DNA of 64,000 bases, taken from contig NC_091248.1 of assembly GCF_042477335.2 (NCBI RefSeq), positions 118,572,501 through 118,636,500 of the forward strand, written 5' to 3'. Below are positions 44,225-55,900 of the stretch, one piece after another (position 1 is the stretch's first letter; each line of letters begins with the position of its first letter). The notes below the pieces were generated by a model. The model saw only the letters and a program-made list of their open reading frames with translations, had not been told where the DNA came from and made no database searches. The translations under genes were made by a program, and so were the position numbers. This DNA comes from Ovis canadensis (lineage: Eukaryota; Chordata; Mammalia; Artiodactyla; Bovidae).

Positions 44225-44448
44225 AAGTGAAGTCGTTCATTCGTGTCCAACTGTTTGAGACCCCAAGAAGTGTAGCCTGCAAGGTTCTCTTTCCATGGAA
44301 TTTTCCAGGCCAGAATACTGGAGTGGGTTGCATTTCCTTCTCCAGGGGATCTTCCTGATCCAGGGAATCTTCCTGATCCAGGGGTCGAACTCAGGTCTCC
44401 CGCACTGCAGGCAGACTCTTTACCATTCGAGCCACCAGGGAAACCCTA
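44225..44448 (-). mobile_element. Bov-tA SINE
   Basis: GTGAAGTCGTTCATTCGTGT start. The 16-bp GGGATCTTCCTGATCC-type segment is duplicated at about 44346-44380. The head ends GAGCCACCAGGGAAACCC. Confidence 0.88.
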
Positions 44449-45373
44449 TGCAGCAGGTAAGACCAAGCACAATCAAAAAACAAATTATTTAAATCATGAA
44501 AGAAAGCTTTTCATAAAGCATCATCCAAGTTCTCCTTTTGAAGACAGTGTTACGGCCAGGTGATATGGACTTCAAATTATGGCCCAGGCGGCCCAGTAAC
44601 GTGCAAGTGGCTTTAGAAGAGTGATAGTTGAGGTCTCTGTAGGACACTCTCTGGGGGTGCAGTGACTTTAGGGGGGACGGCTAAGCTCTAGTTAGGCTAA
44701 GAAGAGGACCAGCTGGATGTGTCACACCTTACTAAAAGTACTAACTTAGGAAGATCATCTTGATGTTATCAGGGCAACCAGTATCATTCCTATAAATGTT
44801 ACACACATTTGTATCGACATACTTTTCTAAAAGTATCAGCTAAGACGGGCATATACTGCAGGCCACAGAGGGCGTCATGTCTGCCTCTGCCGGCCTCACG
44901 GCTTTGGCACATGTCTTTGGTCAGAAGGGAGGTAACATTCTCCCCTTCAGATCTTTCAGATCTCAGCTCAGATGAGCTTTCCCTGGCCAGAGACGAGCCA
45001 GGCCTCCCACTGAAAGCTCACTTTACACTTTGATAGTACTTATCATAACTATAAGAAACAGTCCCACAAATAATCTAGGTTCCATGAAGAAAAGCACTAC
45101 AAGCACAGAATCGGCAAAAAAACAAAGAACAGGCTTGCAGATCTCAATGAATCTCTGATTCATGCAAAACCTGTTTTAGGGTGGAGGGGGTGTCTTCTTC
45201 AGTCACTTGGGGACCCCAGAATCTCTCCAAACTGTACCACCCTGTAACAGTCAATGTAGCACGTGGCTTCCACCATCTCCACAGCAGGAGGGATGGAGGA
45301 GGCTTGCAGCACGTGGTCCAAGTGAGTCACATGGCACTGACTTAACTGCAAAGAAGCCTGGAAATGATTTATT
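44449..45373. other. Intergenic spacer with an old L2-like trace
   Basis: GATGAGCTTTCCCTGGCCAG near 44972 resembles an L2 3' end. Otherwise unique, with no gene. Confidence 0.45.
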
Positions 45374-45487
45374 ATTATATTTTCTTGGCTGCACCGCATG
45401 CCATGTGGGATCTTAATCCCCCAACCAGCGATCGAAACTTGCTTTGGAAGTGCAGGGTCTTAACCACTGGGCTGTCACGGGTGCCCC
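45374..45487 (-). mobile_element. CHR-type SINE, truncated
   Basis: TTTTCTTGGCTGCACCGCAT. The head ends GGGCTGTCACGGGTGCCCC. Confidence 0.82.
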
Positions 45488-45821
45488 AAAGTTTGCAAAT
45501 AGAGATGGGAAGAAAGTGGGTTAAGCGCACCTGCATGCATCGAAGTAAAAACACAATAAGCCCTTTATAAGAGGGCAAATATATCCTCAGTCTTCCTTTA
45601 AACACATCTTTGTCTTAGAAACTCATCATTTTCATTTTAGATTATGGTCACTGTTGGCAAAGACAGAGTGGGTACAAGCTTTCTGTAAGTCAGTTTCTAA
45701 GTATTTGTTGAGGGGAACAAGTTTTCAATTAAAAAAAGTAAAGCATATCACTTGAACCTAAAAATACTTGTTTGTTCAGGTACTATAGGGTGTATCTCTT
45801 CTACGCACTGGTAAGGGAGCT

Positions 45822-46024
45822 GTAGGTGGCACAGTAGGAAAGAAACTGCCTACCAATGCAGGAGATGCAAGACAGGCGGGTTCCACCCCTGGGTCGGGAA
45901 GAACCCCTGGAGGAGGCAATGGCAACCCACTCCAGTACTCTTGCCTGGAGAATCCCACGAACAGAGGAGCCCGGCAGGCTACCGTCCATGAGGTCACAGA
46001 GTCAGCCACGACTGAGCACAACGT
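45822..46024 (+). mobile_element. Bov-tA SINE
   Basis: Diverged head GAGCTGTAGGTGGCACAGTA. A-unit ends GCCACGACTGAGCACAAC. Confidence 0.87.
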
Positions 46025-46162
46025 TCTGTCATGGAGACCTGGTTAGTTCTAGTGAAGTAAGATCATAGCAATGAATCTCTTCCTGTCATCTGATACAAGA
46101 ATAAGCACTGGTTGCTAAATTTTGAAGATTCTTTTCCCACTTAGAGGTTAAATCCCTTTCCT

Positions 46163-46346
46163 ACATGCTGGGAGGGATTGGGGGCAGGAGAAGGGGACGA
46201 CAGAGGATGAGATGGCTGGATGGCATCACGGACTTGATGGACGCGAGTCTGAGTGAACTCCGGGAGATGGTGATGGACAGGGAGGCCTGGTGTGCTGCGA
46301 TTCATGGGGTCGCGAAGAGTCGGACACGACTGAACTCAACAGGAGC
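46163..46346 (+). mobile_element. BovB 3' fragment
   Basis: CATGCTGGGAGGGATTGGGG to GTCGGACACGACTGAACTCA. Confidence 0.9.
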
Positions 46347-46433
46347 CTATACAACCCTCAGAAAAGGTGTTTGACGACTACTTAAAACTTAGCATCTAGC
46401 TACCCAATTTGCAACAATTTAACTAAAGGGCTT

Positions 46434-46558
46434 CTGACTTCCCTGCTGGTCCAGTGGTTACCACTCTGCACTCCATACTCCCAATGCGGCAGGGACGGGT
46501 CTTATCCCTGGTTGGGGAACTAAGATCCCACTCATGCTGCCTGGCATGGCCAAAAGAA
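46434..46558 (+). mobile_element. CHR-type SINE, truncated
   Basis: CTGACTTCCCTGCTGGTCCA head. CCTGGCATGGCCAAAAGAAA tail. Confidence 0.84.
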
Positions 46559-46564
46559 AACACT

Positions 46565-46655
46565 CACTATAGTTGGTGAGGGAGAAATAGGGAAGCCTGG
46601 TATGCTGCAGTCCATGGGGTTGCAAAGGGTCAGATACAAGTTAGCGACTGAACAA
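46565..46655 (+). mobile_element. BovB/Bov-A 3' fragment
   Basis: GGAAGCCTGGTATGCTGCAG to TTAGCGACTGAACAACAAAA. Confidence 0.82.
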
Positions 46656-47754
46656 CAAAAGTCAGTACAAAATCTCATTATTCTAAAAGATACCATGTTT
46701 TCATTAGTAATATTTATCAAAGAGTAGGCAAAAAAACAGGTTTGTAACAATTTATTTCCTACTAATATCTGTACACCTGTGTATCAATTTCAAAAGATCA
46801 AATTTATTATGTTTGACTGACTGAACCACCACTTCCTTGGAATATTATCCATCACCTTAGAAAATCGGAGAATGAGGAAAACCATGGGCTGGATCTTAAA
46901 CGTTTCACCTGGAGATGACATCGTGTCCCTTCCGATTGCACTTCCCCAGCCCATGAAAGTTAGACACTCTTTGCAACCGTACCACGCACCCAGAAAGCGG
47001 ACTTGATTCCAAGAGCACAACCAAGGCCACCTACAAATACCTTTGTCGATGGCATTCCTCTTCCCTCCCCCATACCTTCAGCCGTATTTCTCCCAACCTT
47101 TTAACAAGCACACAGCAGGCAGGGACAGGGCAGCAACATGAATTAAGGGCTGGCTTATACATAAATTCCCACCATCTTTTGCACAAAGACACAAAGAAAA
47201 GCTGCTTCAGACATCAACCCACCTGAACTCCAGGTATTACCACCACCTGGGTCATGCCCAAGCCATTCTCCCCACATGGACCAACATGCCAACAAGGCAG
47301 CTACTGATAAGCCTTTTCCTACTTTTTGGACACCAAAAACCGGAGGTTTAAGTCTCTCTTTTCCCCCCACCAGACCCCCACCACTTCCACCTCACCTCCG
47401 AGGCTCTTTAGCATCCCTCTGGGAGTATGTGTGGTCCCCAGCAAGGCCTCATCAGTACGAACTTTGAGTACTTTGGGAAGGGAGCAGCTTCAGCTGAAGA
47501 TCCACCAGAAGGGAGCTTACAGAAACAGACTCTTCAGTGGATCTCCAGCTATGATCAAGACTACAGTTAAGTTGCCATCACACAATTCCTAGACGGGGAA
47601 ACATTTTCAAATTGCATGGATTATTAATATAGGCAATACAATTATTTACTCTTAATTATAGATATTAAACTATTTTACAAATAAGCACTGTAAAAGGTTA
47701 CTTAAGGTCTTCCATGGGAGTGGTGGAAGGGTTTTTATTAATAAAAAAATTCAT
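46656..47754. other. Intergenic spacer, unique (about 1.1 kb)
   Basis: No gene or young repeat. This is the quiet stretch just beyond the MKRN1 3' end. Confidence 0.45.
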
Positions 47755-47755
47755 A

Positions 47756-47882
47756 TAGGGAATCCCCCGGCAGTCCCGTGGTTAGGACTACACACTTTCA
47801 CTGCTGAAGGTCCAGGTTCAATCCCTGGTTAAGGAACTAGGATCCCGAGAGTGGCAAGATATGGCAAAAAAAAAGAAAAATT
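47756..47882 (+). mobile_element. CHR-type SINE, truncated
   Basis: GGGAATCCCCCGGCAGTCCC head. GAAAAATTATATAATAGAAT past the A-rich tail. Confidence 0.84.
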
Positions 47883-48261
47883 ATATAATAGAATTAGGAA
47901 CAAAAACACCATTATTTGTAGTTCTGAAGCAAGTTCAACTACCAGAGGATGGCAGCAGAAACTGACAGTGCCTTTGGTCAACAAAGGAGGCCAAGGGTTA
48001 GTCTTGCAAATTCTACAATACAAAACACTCGCACTCACACATTGCAAGCCCATCGTAAGGTTGTCCTCTATCTCGCCAACATTTCTCACTGGCTAGATAC
48101 TTTAGGAGAGATGTCAACTTTTCTCAATGAAACTATGTCCACAGAAATCCGACTCGTGGGTGAACTGATGCAAGAGGCAATGCAAGAAACAAGTAGCACA
48201 CTTGACACCTGCATGCTTCAGAGCGGCCCATCACACAGAACAGGAGGCCAAACCATGGGTT

Positions 48262-49756
48262 TTAAAAATTGTTTTATTTGGGAAAAGTGCGTCTTACAAA
48301 AGGGCAGCTGCAAAATACAGAGACCTCTGCAACAATTACTGTTTTTATCTTTTTTTTAAGTGAAAAGAACGAGTGATATCCGAGGCATCAGAGCAGTAGA
48401 TGGACACATCCGGGGCACCTCCAAGTTATTTTCAGGAAAGAGCAACAAAACGCAAAGCTAAAATTTCAGATCAAGGAATTCTTCTAACAATTTAACATTA
48501 TCTTATCTTCTGGATTACCACCCTCTGTTTCCCCTTTTAGTGGAAAAGCCTGACTTACTATACTGTCAACCAATGACTCCATTACAGGAAACGCCTTAGA
48601 ACGTAGTTTTGAACCTCACTGTCTAGCTGCAAAGCTTGGGGATGGAATGAGGCAAATACCCACAAAAAAGGAACACAAAAACCTGACAAAAAACACCTCA
48701 AATGAGGACAAAAGTTTGTCAAAGTGCCTGGACTGAGAAGTCTAGGAGATCATACAACATTAAACACAACTCCAGACCCAAGCCCTAGGTTGTGTTAATA
48801 CATGGCATAACCAGATAGTTTGCACTTCTGTGGCTAAGCCCATTTCTCTATTTATACAGACAGAGCTAGCACTGCTCTATTAACAGCTACCAATAAACTG
48901 CTTTGTCCTTAAGATCTATTTGCCACACGAGGCTGAAACCACTAAACCGAGTTTTTTCGCTAAGGCTACGAACACTGCGTCTATGCAGGGATGGGAAGCT
49001 TGTCACGCACTCACACTCATATCCCAAGTCCCTCGGCCTTGGGGAGTCAGCTTCCAACTCTGCATTATTTTCTTCCACTCCCATCTTATATGTGTTCTTT
49101 CACAGTTTTTCTATCACACTAAAGACGGTAAAAATCTCAAATACATTCACACCTGGTTCTGGTTACCCAGTAGTATTATTACTTGTGTGCAAGGAAACAA
49201 AGAGACCAAAACCACAGGACGAGTGCACAGGGCAGGGGTGACAGGACAGAGACCAGACGGAAAAACACAGATGTGCAGATTTCACCAGAAACCAAGTACC
49301 CACCTCCCAAGTCTAGAGCAGGAGGAGGCTACTTGCTACAGTTCAGATCCTGCACCCATCACCCCACTGCCTGGACCCCCAAAGCAGGGGCCAGTGCTGA
49401 TACTTCTGAACCCGGGGTCCTCCAAAGTGAGTCCTGGAAATCCAGGTACGCTCCCCTCGAACTGTGTGGATCTGGTGGAAAATCGTGACGCAACAAACCT
49501 ACACTAACTGTCTGACAGTTGAATTCATGTTACAAAAAAACTAACTTTCAGATTTATTTTTGTAACTTTTTCAAACAGAGAAAACAACATACTCCTTGGG
49601 GAAAAGGTGAGGGGTTGAGAAGACAGGCCCTGGGTAAAAATGATTACGACAGCACCTGGAGCTGAGAGGCCTGCCGAGGAGAGCGGCCTGGGCGCCACCC
49701 CCGAGCCCGCTGCCGCCTGAGGCTCAGCAGACCAGTGCATGCGCCCCACCGAGCTG
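48262..49756 (-). other. MKRN1: MKRN1 3' UTR (probable)
   Basis: Repeat-free sequence downstream of the MKRN1 stop. The first convincing minus-strand end is an AATAAA (plus 48273-48278) in the context CCCAAATAAAACAATTTT, with GT-rich sequence just beyond (plus 48170-48240). An earlier AATAAA at about plus 49554 would give a very short UTR and could be a second site. The absence of SINEs over 1.5 kb in such a SINE-rich window agrees with transcribed UTR under constraint. Confidence 0.6.
48273..48278 (-). terminator. MKRN1: MKRN1 distal poly(A) signal candidate
   Basis: Minus-strand AATAAA followed about 35-100 nt downstream by TGTTCTGTGTGATG and GGTGTCAAGTGTGCT, which fit a GU-rich downstream element. 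Confidence 0.55.
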
Positions 49757-49966
49757 CTATAGATCCAAGTCATAAAAATCTTCCAGCTCATCGTGAAACA
49801 AGTCCCACTCGTCTTCAGAGTCTGTCAGGTCGTCGTCCCCACCTGCAGCCAAGAGCATAAGCAACATCTCGCCCAGCTCAAAGGTGACAACCTCCTCTTC
49901 GTCGTCAAAAGGGTTGCTGTTCTCTCGTTCCTCGATGAGCTCCCAGAAGTGGTTCCTTCGTTGGGC
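49757..49966 (-). CDS. MKRN1: MKRN1 last coding exon (exon 8)
   Basis: Acceptor TTTTTTACAG precedes GCCCAACGAAGG. 69 codons then TAG (plus 49757-49759). Encodes [18 protein letters not shown], then an acidic C-terminus ([30 protein letters not shown] written in part). The run of Asp/Glu is the MKRN1 signature tail. Confidence 0.96.
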   Translation of the reverse strand, partial: AQRRNHFWELIEERENSNPFDDEEEVVTFELGEMLLMLLAAGGDDDLTDSEDEWDLFHDELEDFYDLDL

Positions 49967-52900
49967 CTGTAAAAAACAAGGCCGTGATAGGGGTGGCACT
50001 GCGGGCAGCGTCTTCTAGGCTGCGGTTTCTAAGGCAAAACGTCCAGCACAGAGGGCATGACGAACCAAGACTTCTGATTTAGGGTTTCGACTCTGACCAA
50101 CGCCTCCCCGCTGGCTACTCGGCACACCGTTTGGTCTAGAGCCTTAAGCGTTCTAGCTTTTCCTCTCACAGCCCTCCCGGTTTGCTGAGGTTGGTCTCCT
50201 TTAATCCTCTAGGCTCTGGCTCCTAGACCTGGGCCTTCACCGTCCCCTGCCCCTATCTGTGCGGGCCTCAGGCTCAGCGTGCGGTATTTCCCCTCCTTTG
50301 AAAGAACAGTGAGAGTTACCCGGCATCTGCTTGATGTTCCCACTTTCTGTCTCTGTGGCTCCTCTCTACGGCCATCAGGGTACGCATGCTTGTAAAAACA
50401 GTTCCCTCCAAATGGGCAGCTCCCACGGCCTTCATCAAAATACCTGCATGCCTTGTTGCTGGAAAGGAAAATAGCGCAACCCTTACTCACGGTGGATTTC
50501 AGGTCTGTATTCGACTATCATCCGGGGTTTCTTTAAAATGGGGAGAGAATAGAACCGGTACGTCTGTTAACAGCCCTCCCCGAGGTGTGTTCTTAAACGT
50601 GTGTGCTATCGCATGAAAACAGACTGGAACCAGAAACTGTTCAAGTCGAGCCGTTTAACAGCCCTAGAATCGCAGATCCAGCAGAGAAAGAACCTTCGAG
50701 AAGGCCCACACACAAGACTACAGTAGGACAACCATGACACAGACTCGGGATAAGGCAGACCCCATTCCTGGGGGCTAGCCACACCAGCAGTGCAGGCTTC
50801 ATTATAACACAGTCCCTGGGCGTGCACCCCAGCGACTGTGTCACAGCAAGATACACACCGGGTAAACGTCATCGGGGTGACACACCGTACTGGGAAGTAA
50901 AAGAAAGGGTAGGAAGGAGGTAGGAGTGTATAATGCAGCACTGTTTCTTTTCAAAGTGAGCCCAAGCGACACGTTGGGATCTTAGCTTGAGAAAAGGCTG
51001 CAGTGCTCATACCTCATTGCCTCCTTGTATTTCTGAATGAGTTTCTGCTTCTCTTCTTTCTCCTCCACCCAGTACTCACTTGGAATGACAAAGTTAGATG
51101 TGATCCGGCATTCTGGGCAGGACCTGGGAAACAATGAACAGGCTGCAGTGCAAATTCCCCTTTGCAGGCCCACTCTCCTTCAAGGACACACCCCGGTGTG
51201 TCACCTCCAGCCTCAAAGACTGAACTGAGAGGCAGATGGGCACTTCCTGCAAGGGTCCCACACCACTGACCATTTCCTTTTTTTGTAAGTTCAACTCAAT
51301 GGCTAGCCAGTTCATTTAAAAAAATAACTTTAGGTTAAAAAAAATACAACAACAAAAAGAAGACATTTCACACAGACTCCTTTTTCTTTCGTTTAAATAA
51401 ATTTATTTCTTGTAACTTTGCTCTGTTTAGATTATGTAGTTTTTGTTCAGTTATGAGAACAATTTTTAAAGGATGGTGGATTATTGGCTAGCTTAATGGA
51501 TGAATAGGAAAGTGGAAAATGTAAAATGCCAGGAAACATACATTCAGAGCTAGATACGCTTCTCTGAGCCTAAACTGGCTAATCCATTAAACACAATCTC
51601 CTCAGAAAAAAGCACGAAGATTCTACTAACTGATACATAGGGTTTTCCTCATTCAAATAAAAGTAGATATACCAACTAATCTAGAAGCTAGCTGAAATAC
51701 AAAGAAGAACTCCCAATTAGAAGAATACCCCAGTTTCGAGATAAAATGCATGCATTTAAATGCGGTCCATCTGGCTGAAAGTTGGCACAAGATACTAAAT
51801 TCTTCCCTAAAATAGAAAGCACAAACGAAGATTGGGGAGGAGTCTCACTTTATGATCTTGCTCTCAAATTGCTTAGCACTCCTCCACTTGCGAATACACT
51901 TGAGACAGTAGGTGTGGTTGCAGTTGGAGAGGATCCCGAAGCGGCGCTCGCTGGGGTTGGCTTTCTCGTAGACCACCTCCATGCAGATGCCACACACCAT
52001 GTCCTTGCTGCGCTGCACCGCGAACGAGAGCTCCATGTCCTTCTCGTGGGCCTCGATGCAGGACTAGAGAGTGCACAGAGAGGAGCAGTCAGGGCGTGGA
52101 ATCATGACAGACCGCTAGGAACGCCTGTTCAGAGTCAAACAGCCAACTGGAAAGAGAGCTGTTCCCAATATGACATCAGAAACGGCTTTGTTTAACCAGA
52201 CGGTATAGGTGTGCGGACATCGAGGGACTTCACAATACTGTCAAGTCAAACTCTAAGGACTCAATTTCAAGAACTGAAGACTACCTACTTTTCTCTATCC
52301 TGCAACTCAACCCTTGTAGTTACCCACATTACAGGCTGTTTTTCATACTGTTTGTTAGTGTACTCGTTTCTAGATGGAAAATGTAATTAGGATTAAGACT
52401 CTAATTTGCCACCTGTCAGAAAATAAGAATGAAGGAAACGAACATTTATTAGGTGACAATTATGTACCAGGCATGTAAGTTTCACATCCAAAATAAAACA
52501 ATATTGAGATATATAATTTCATACCATATAATGCATTCACTCAAAGTGTACGATGAAATGGTTTTCAGTACATGCAGAGTTATACAAACATCACCTCAGT
52601 CTGTCTCCGGACATTTTCATTACCCCAGAGAAACTCCAAATCCACAGTAGTCATTTCCCCTCAACACCCTCAGTTCTAGGCAACGACAAATCTGTGGATA
52701 TGCTTATTCAGGGCATTTCATAAAAAAGTATGTGGTCGTTTGTGACTGGTTTTGCTCACTTGACTACATTTTCAAGGTTATCTATGTTGTAGAATATATG
52801 ATTTTCGTTTCTTTTTATTGCTGGGCAACATTCCATCGTATGGAGAGACCAGTTAGTTTTTTCATTTATCAGATGACGGACAGTTTGGTTGTTTCCACTT

Positions 52901-55900
52901 TGGAGCCATTATGAATAATGCTATGAACACTCACATACCCATTTCTGTGTGGACATCACATACTTTTTATTTTAAATGAGGTATAATTGACACATTATAC
53001 TACACATATTTTATTCTATAAAAAACATGCTAGTTATTATACCATGGTTCACCCCCACCCTCACAACCAAATTTATTTTTATTAAACAGACATGATTATG
53101 ATTAGAAGCAAAACTTCCTCTAATCAGGTTTGCAATACAGTATACTCACAGATACAAATGGGCTTAAAACCATAGTCTGAAACTGTCATACACTACTAAT
53201 GAAAATGTAAAATGGCACAGTCACTGGGAAAAAGTTGCTCAAAATATTAAGCACAGAGTTACCATATGACCTAGCAACCTTATTTTAAGGTAATTAAAAT
53301 GTATGTCCGCAAAACTTTATACATGAGTGTTCAGGGGATTATTCTTAATGGGCAAAAGGTGAAACAACCCAAATAGAAAAACAAAATGTCACACAGCCAT
53401 CCAGAGGATTATTATGCAGCCAAGAAAAGGATTAACTGATACACACTAAAACATAAACAAATCCTGAAAACATTATGCTACTGTTTTAGCCAGTCACAAA
53501 AGGCCACATATGATTCCATTCATAGGAAATCCCCAAAACAAACAAGAAAATCCATGGAGACAGAAAGTAAATGAGTTGTTGCCAGGAGCTGGAGGAAGGG
53601 TAGAATAGAGACTAAAGGAGTTAATGAGTATTAAGTCTCTTTTCTGGGGAGAATGAAAATGTCCTAAATTAGAGAATAGTGATCATGGTTAAACAACTAT
53701 GCAACTGCATTAAAAACCAGTGAAATATGCATTTTAGAAGAGTAGGCTGTATGGAACTTGAATTTCAGAAAAGTTATTGTTCTAAAGAAACAAGGAAAGA
53801 AAAGGGAGGAAGAAAAAAAAGCCCATAATCTGAGGTTCTAAAAGCCTAATTCCTGATAAAACAGTCAAGAATGCCAGCAAGGGAAACTCTCCTACTTAAA
53901 GAGAACCATTTGATTCACCCAATGTCTCTCTGACATGAGCTGACAATGCTGTGAAAGGGCAAAGACAGTTGTCACACCTGTTAGAGTGCGTGCTTCCTCC
54001 CGACTTACTTTTATATGCTGTGACCTCTGGGCGGCATCCACGGGATGGAGGACCTGCAGCCCGCACATGTCACATGCGTCTCCGTGCAGATACGCGCAGT
54101 TCTCCCCATAGCGGCACTCCCCTACTGCAGCATACGGGCAGAGCTGCTTCTTGGTCTCCACTGCACTTTGCTCCTTCTCTGCGTCTTCCTTGGTCACTGA
54201 GCCCTGCAGGGGGGCTTCAGCGGAGGAAGGGGCAGCTGCAAAATGTTTAAGAGGGTGGTAAAGGTCCAAAACAGTTAAGGCAGATACATGAACTAGTCTC
54301 GCTAAAGAAGATAAAAAGAACTTAAGAGAAACTCCAAAATAGTCGATTGAAACTAATCCCCCACTCTTGAAAGAAATGAATGTCTTTTGCTACTAATATT
54401 TTCAAGATTAGCCTTGTTTAAAATAAAAAAAAAACACTTAAAAAAAAAGTTTTTGAATGTATTTCAACTATACTGATTAAAGGAGATAAAAGTCCATTTT
54501 TCAGAACATTCTATATTCGTTACTATTCAAAGTCAAGAAGTTTCTTTTGCTCCATCTGTGTTTTTTTTTTTTCTTTTAACATGACCTAATTTAAGAATAT
54601 TAACACTAGGCTAAATATGAAAATTGGAAGCAGGAAAGTTGTGAAAATTCAGCTAATTGATAAAACACTCTCCAGCCTTCTATCTTTTTTTTTTCTTCAA
54701 AGATACTCACTCCGGCCACAGTAGGGCTGCCCCGGAACAAACTCGATGGCATTCACCCAGTCTTCTGAACCGGCTCCTACAGTTGCAAAGTTTGAATTTC
54801 TTGACTCGGCTTCGCCCATATTCATATCAACAGTCGGTCCAACCGATGAGAGACACGAGGAAGCGGCAAGGGATGACTTTGCAGTTAGATCTGTAGCAGC
54901 TGCTTCTTCCTGTTTCAGAGGCTTGCTATGTTCATATCTTAAAAAGAAAAGAAAATTTACCAAGTCAGCCATCACTGTCTAACCAGAAGCCTCTAGAGGG
55001 AATATACTTTCGCAATCCTGTCCTTGGGTTCTTTTCAAATTACCGTGCCTGTGAATCATGTGGGAAATCGTTAAAAGGCAGATACCTAATTTCTGAGTCT
55101 GGAGTATAGCCCCTAATTTTGCATGTCTTTGACAAGTCCCCACACGATGCCAATGCCACTGGTCCAGGGACCAGTTTGAGTAGCAAGGCCATACAGATTC
55201 AGGGCTCTGCAGGTCAACCCACCAATGTCACAACTCTAAGTCTGTAACTGTAGTTCCAAAGCCACCATGGCATTATCTAAACAGCTGTGCGGGACTGTGT
55301 TCCAATAAAACTTTGCAAAAACAGGACCCAGTCACAGTACTGTCCTACAAACCATAGTTCGCCCAACCCTGCTGTAGACCATCTATTACCCCTCAAATTC
55401 CAGTCTCATTAATAGTTTCAGGAATTGACAATTTATGGTTACCATGGCAGCTCTGCTAAAAAAAGACTATGCAGCCAAAACTGACTGATTAAGCAAAGCA
55501 AGGCTGACACTCAAATCCAACAAGTAAAAATGTGGGCCATTTTACCAATACATAAACTAAAATGCTCCCAATATTAGAAACAGTATTTATAAACATACAA
55601 TGTGTGTTTCCTTTTCTCCTATATGCACCCACTCACCTACTTTTCTGAACTCTTACCCTGTGCGTTTCCTGATTCCTTGTCACCTGAAAAATTATTATTG
55701 AACCTCATCTCCAAATACAGAAAAAAACTAATTTCCCTCAAGAAGCACCTTGCTGCCTGAGAAAATCCTCACAATTCTTAGAATATTTTAGGCTGTGAAA
55801 TTCACTCAGACACAAGAAATTAATGATGAACGTACTACTGGGTTGGCCAAGTTCATCTCGGTTTTTCCGTAACGTCTTACAGAAAAACCTGAACCAACTT

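Larger units (their letters stand above)
49967..51848 (-). other. MKRN1: MKRN1 introns 7, 6 and 5, compact and SINE-free
   Basis: Intervals 49967-50319, 50459-51012 and 51124-51848. No SINE insertion in nearly 1.7 kb of intron, unlike the rest of the window. No other gene seen. Confidence 0.6.

Noticed and set aside
47949-48359. 136-codon plus-strand frame overlapping the MKRN1 3' end
   Set aside because: It is antisense to the MKRN1 UTR end and crosses the poly(A) signal, with no domain or splice evidence.
49183-49507. Plus-strand frames inside the MKRN1 3' UTR (up to 195 codons from 48920) as an antisense gene
   Set aside because: Composition looks like random UTR sequence, without a promoter or a recognisable protein.
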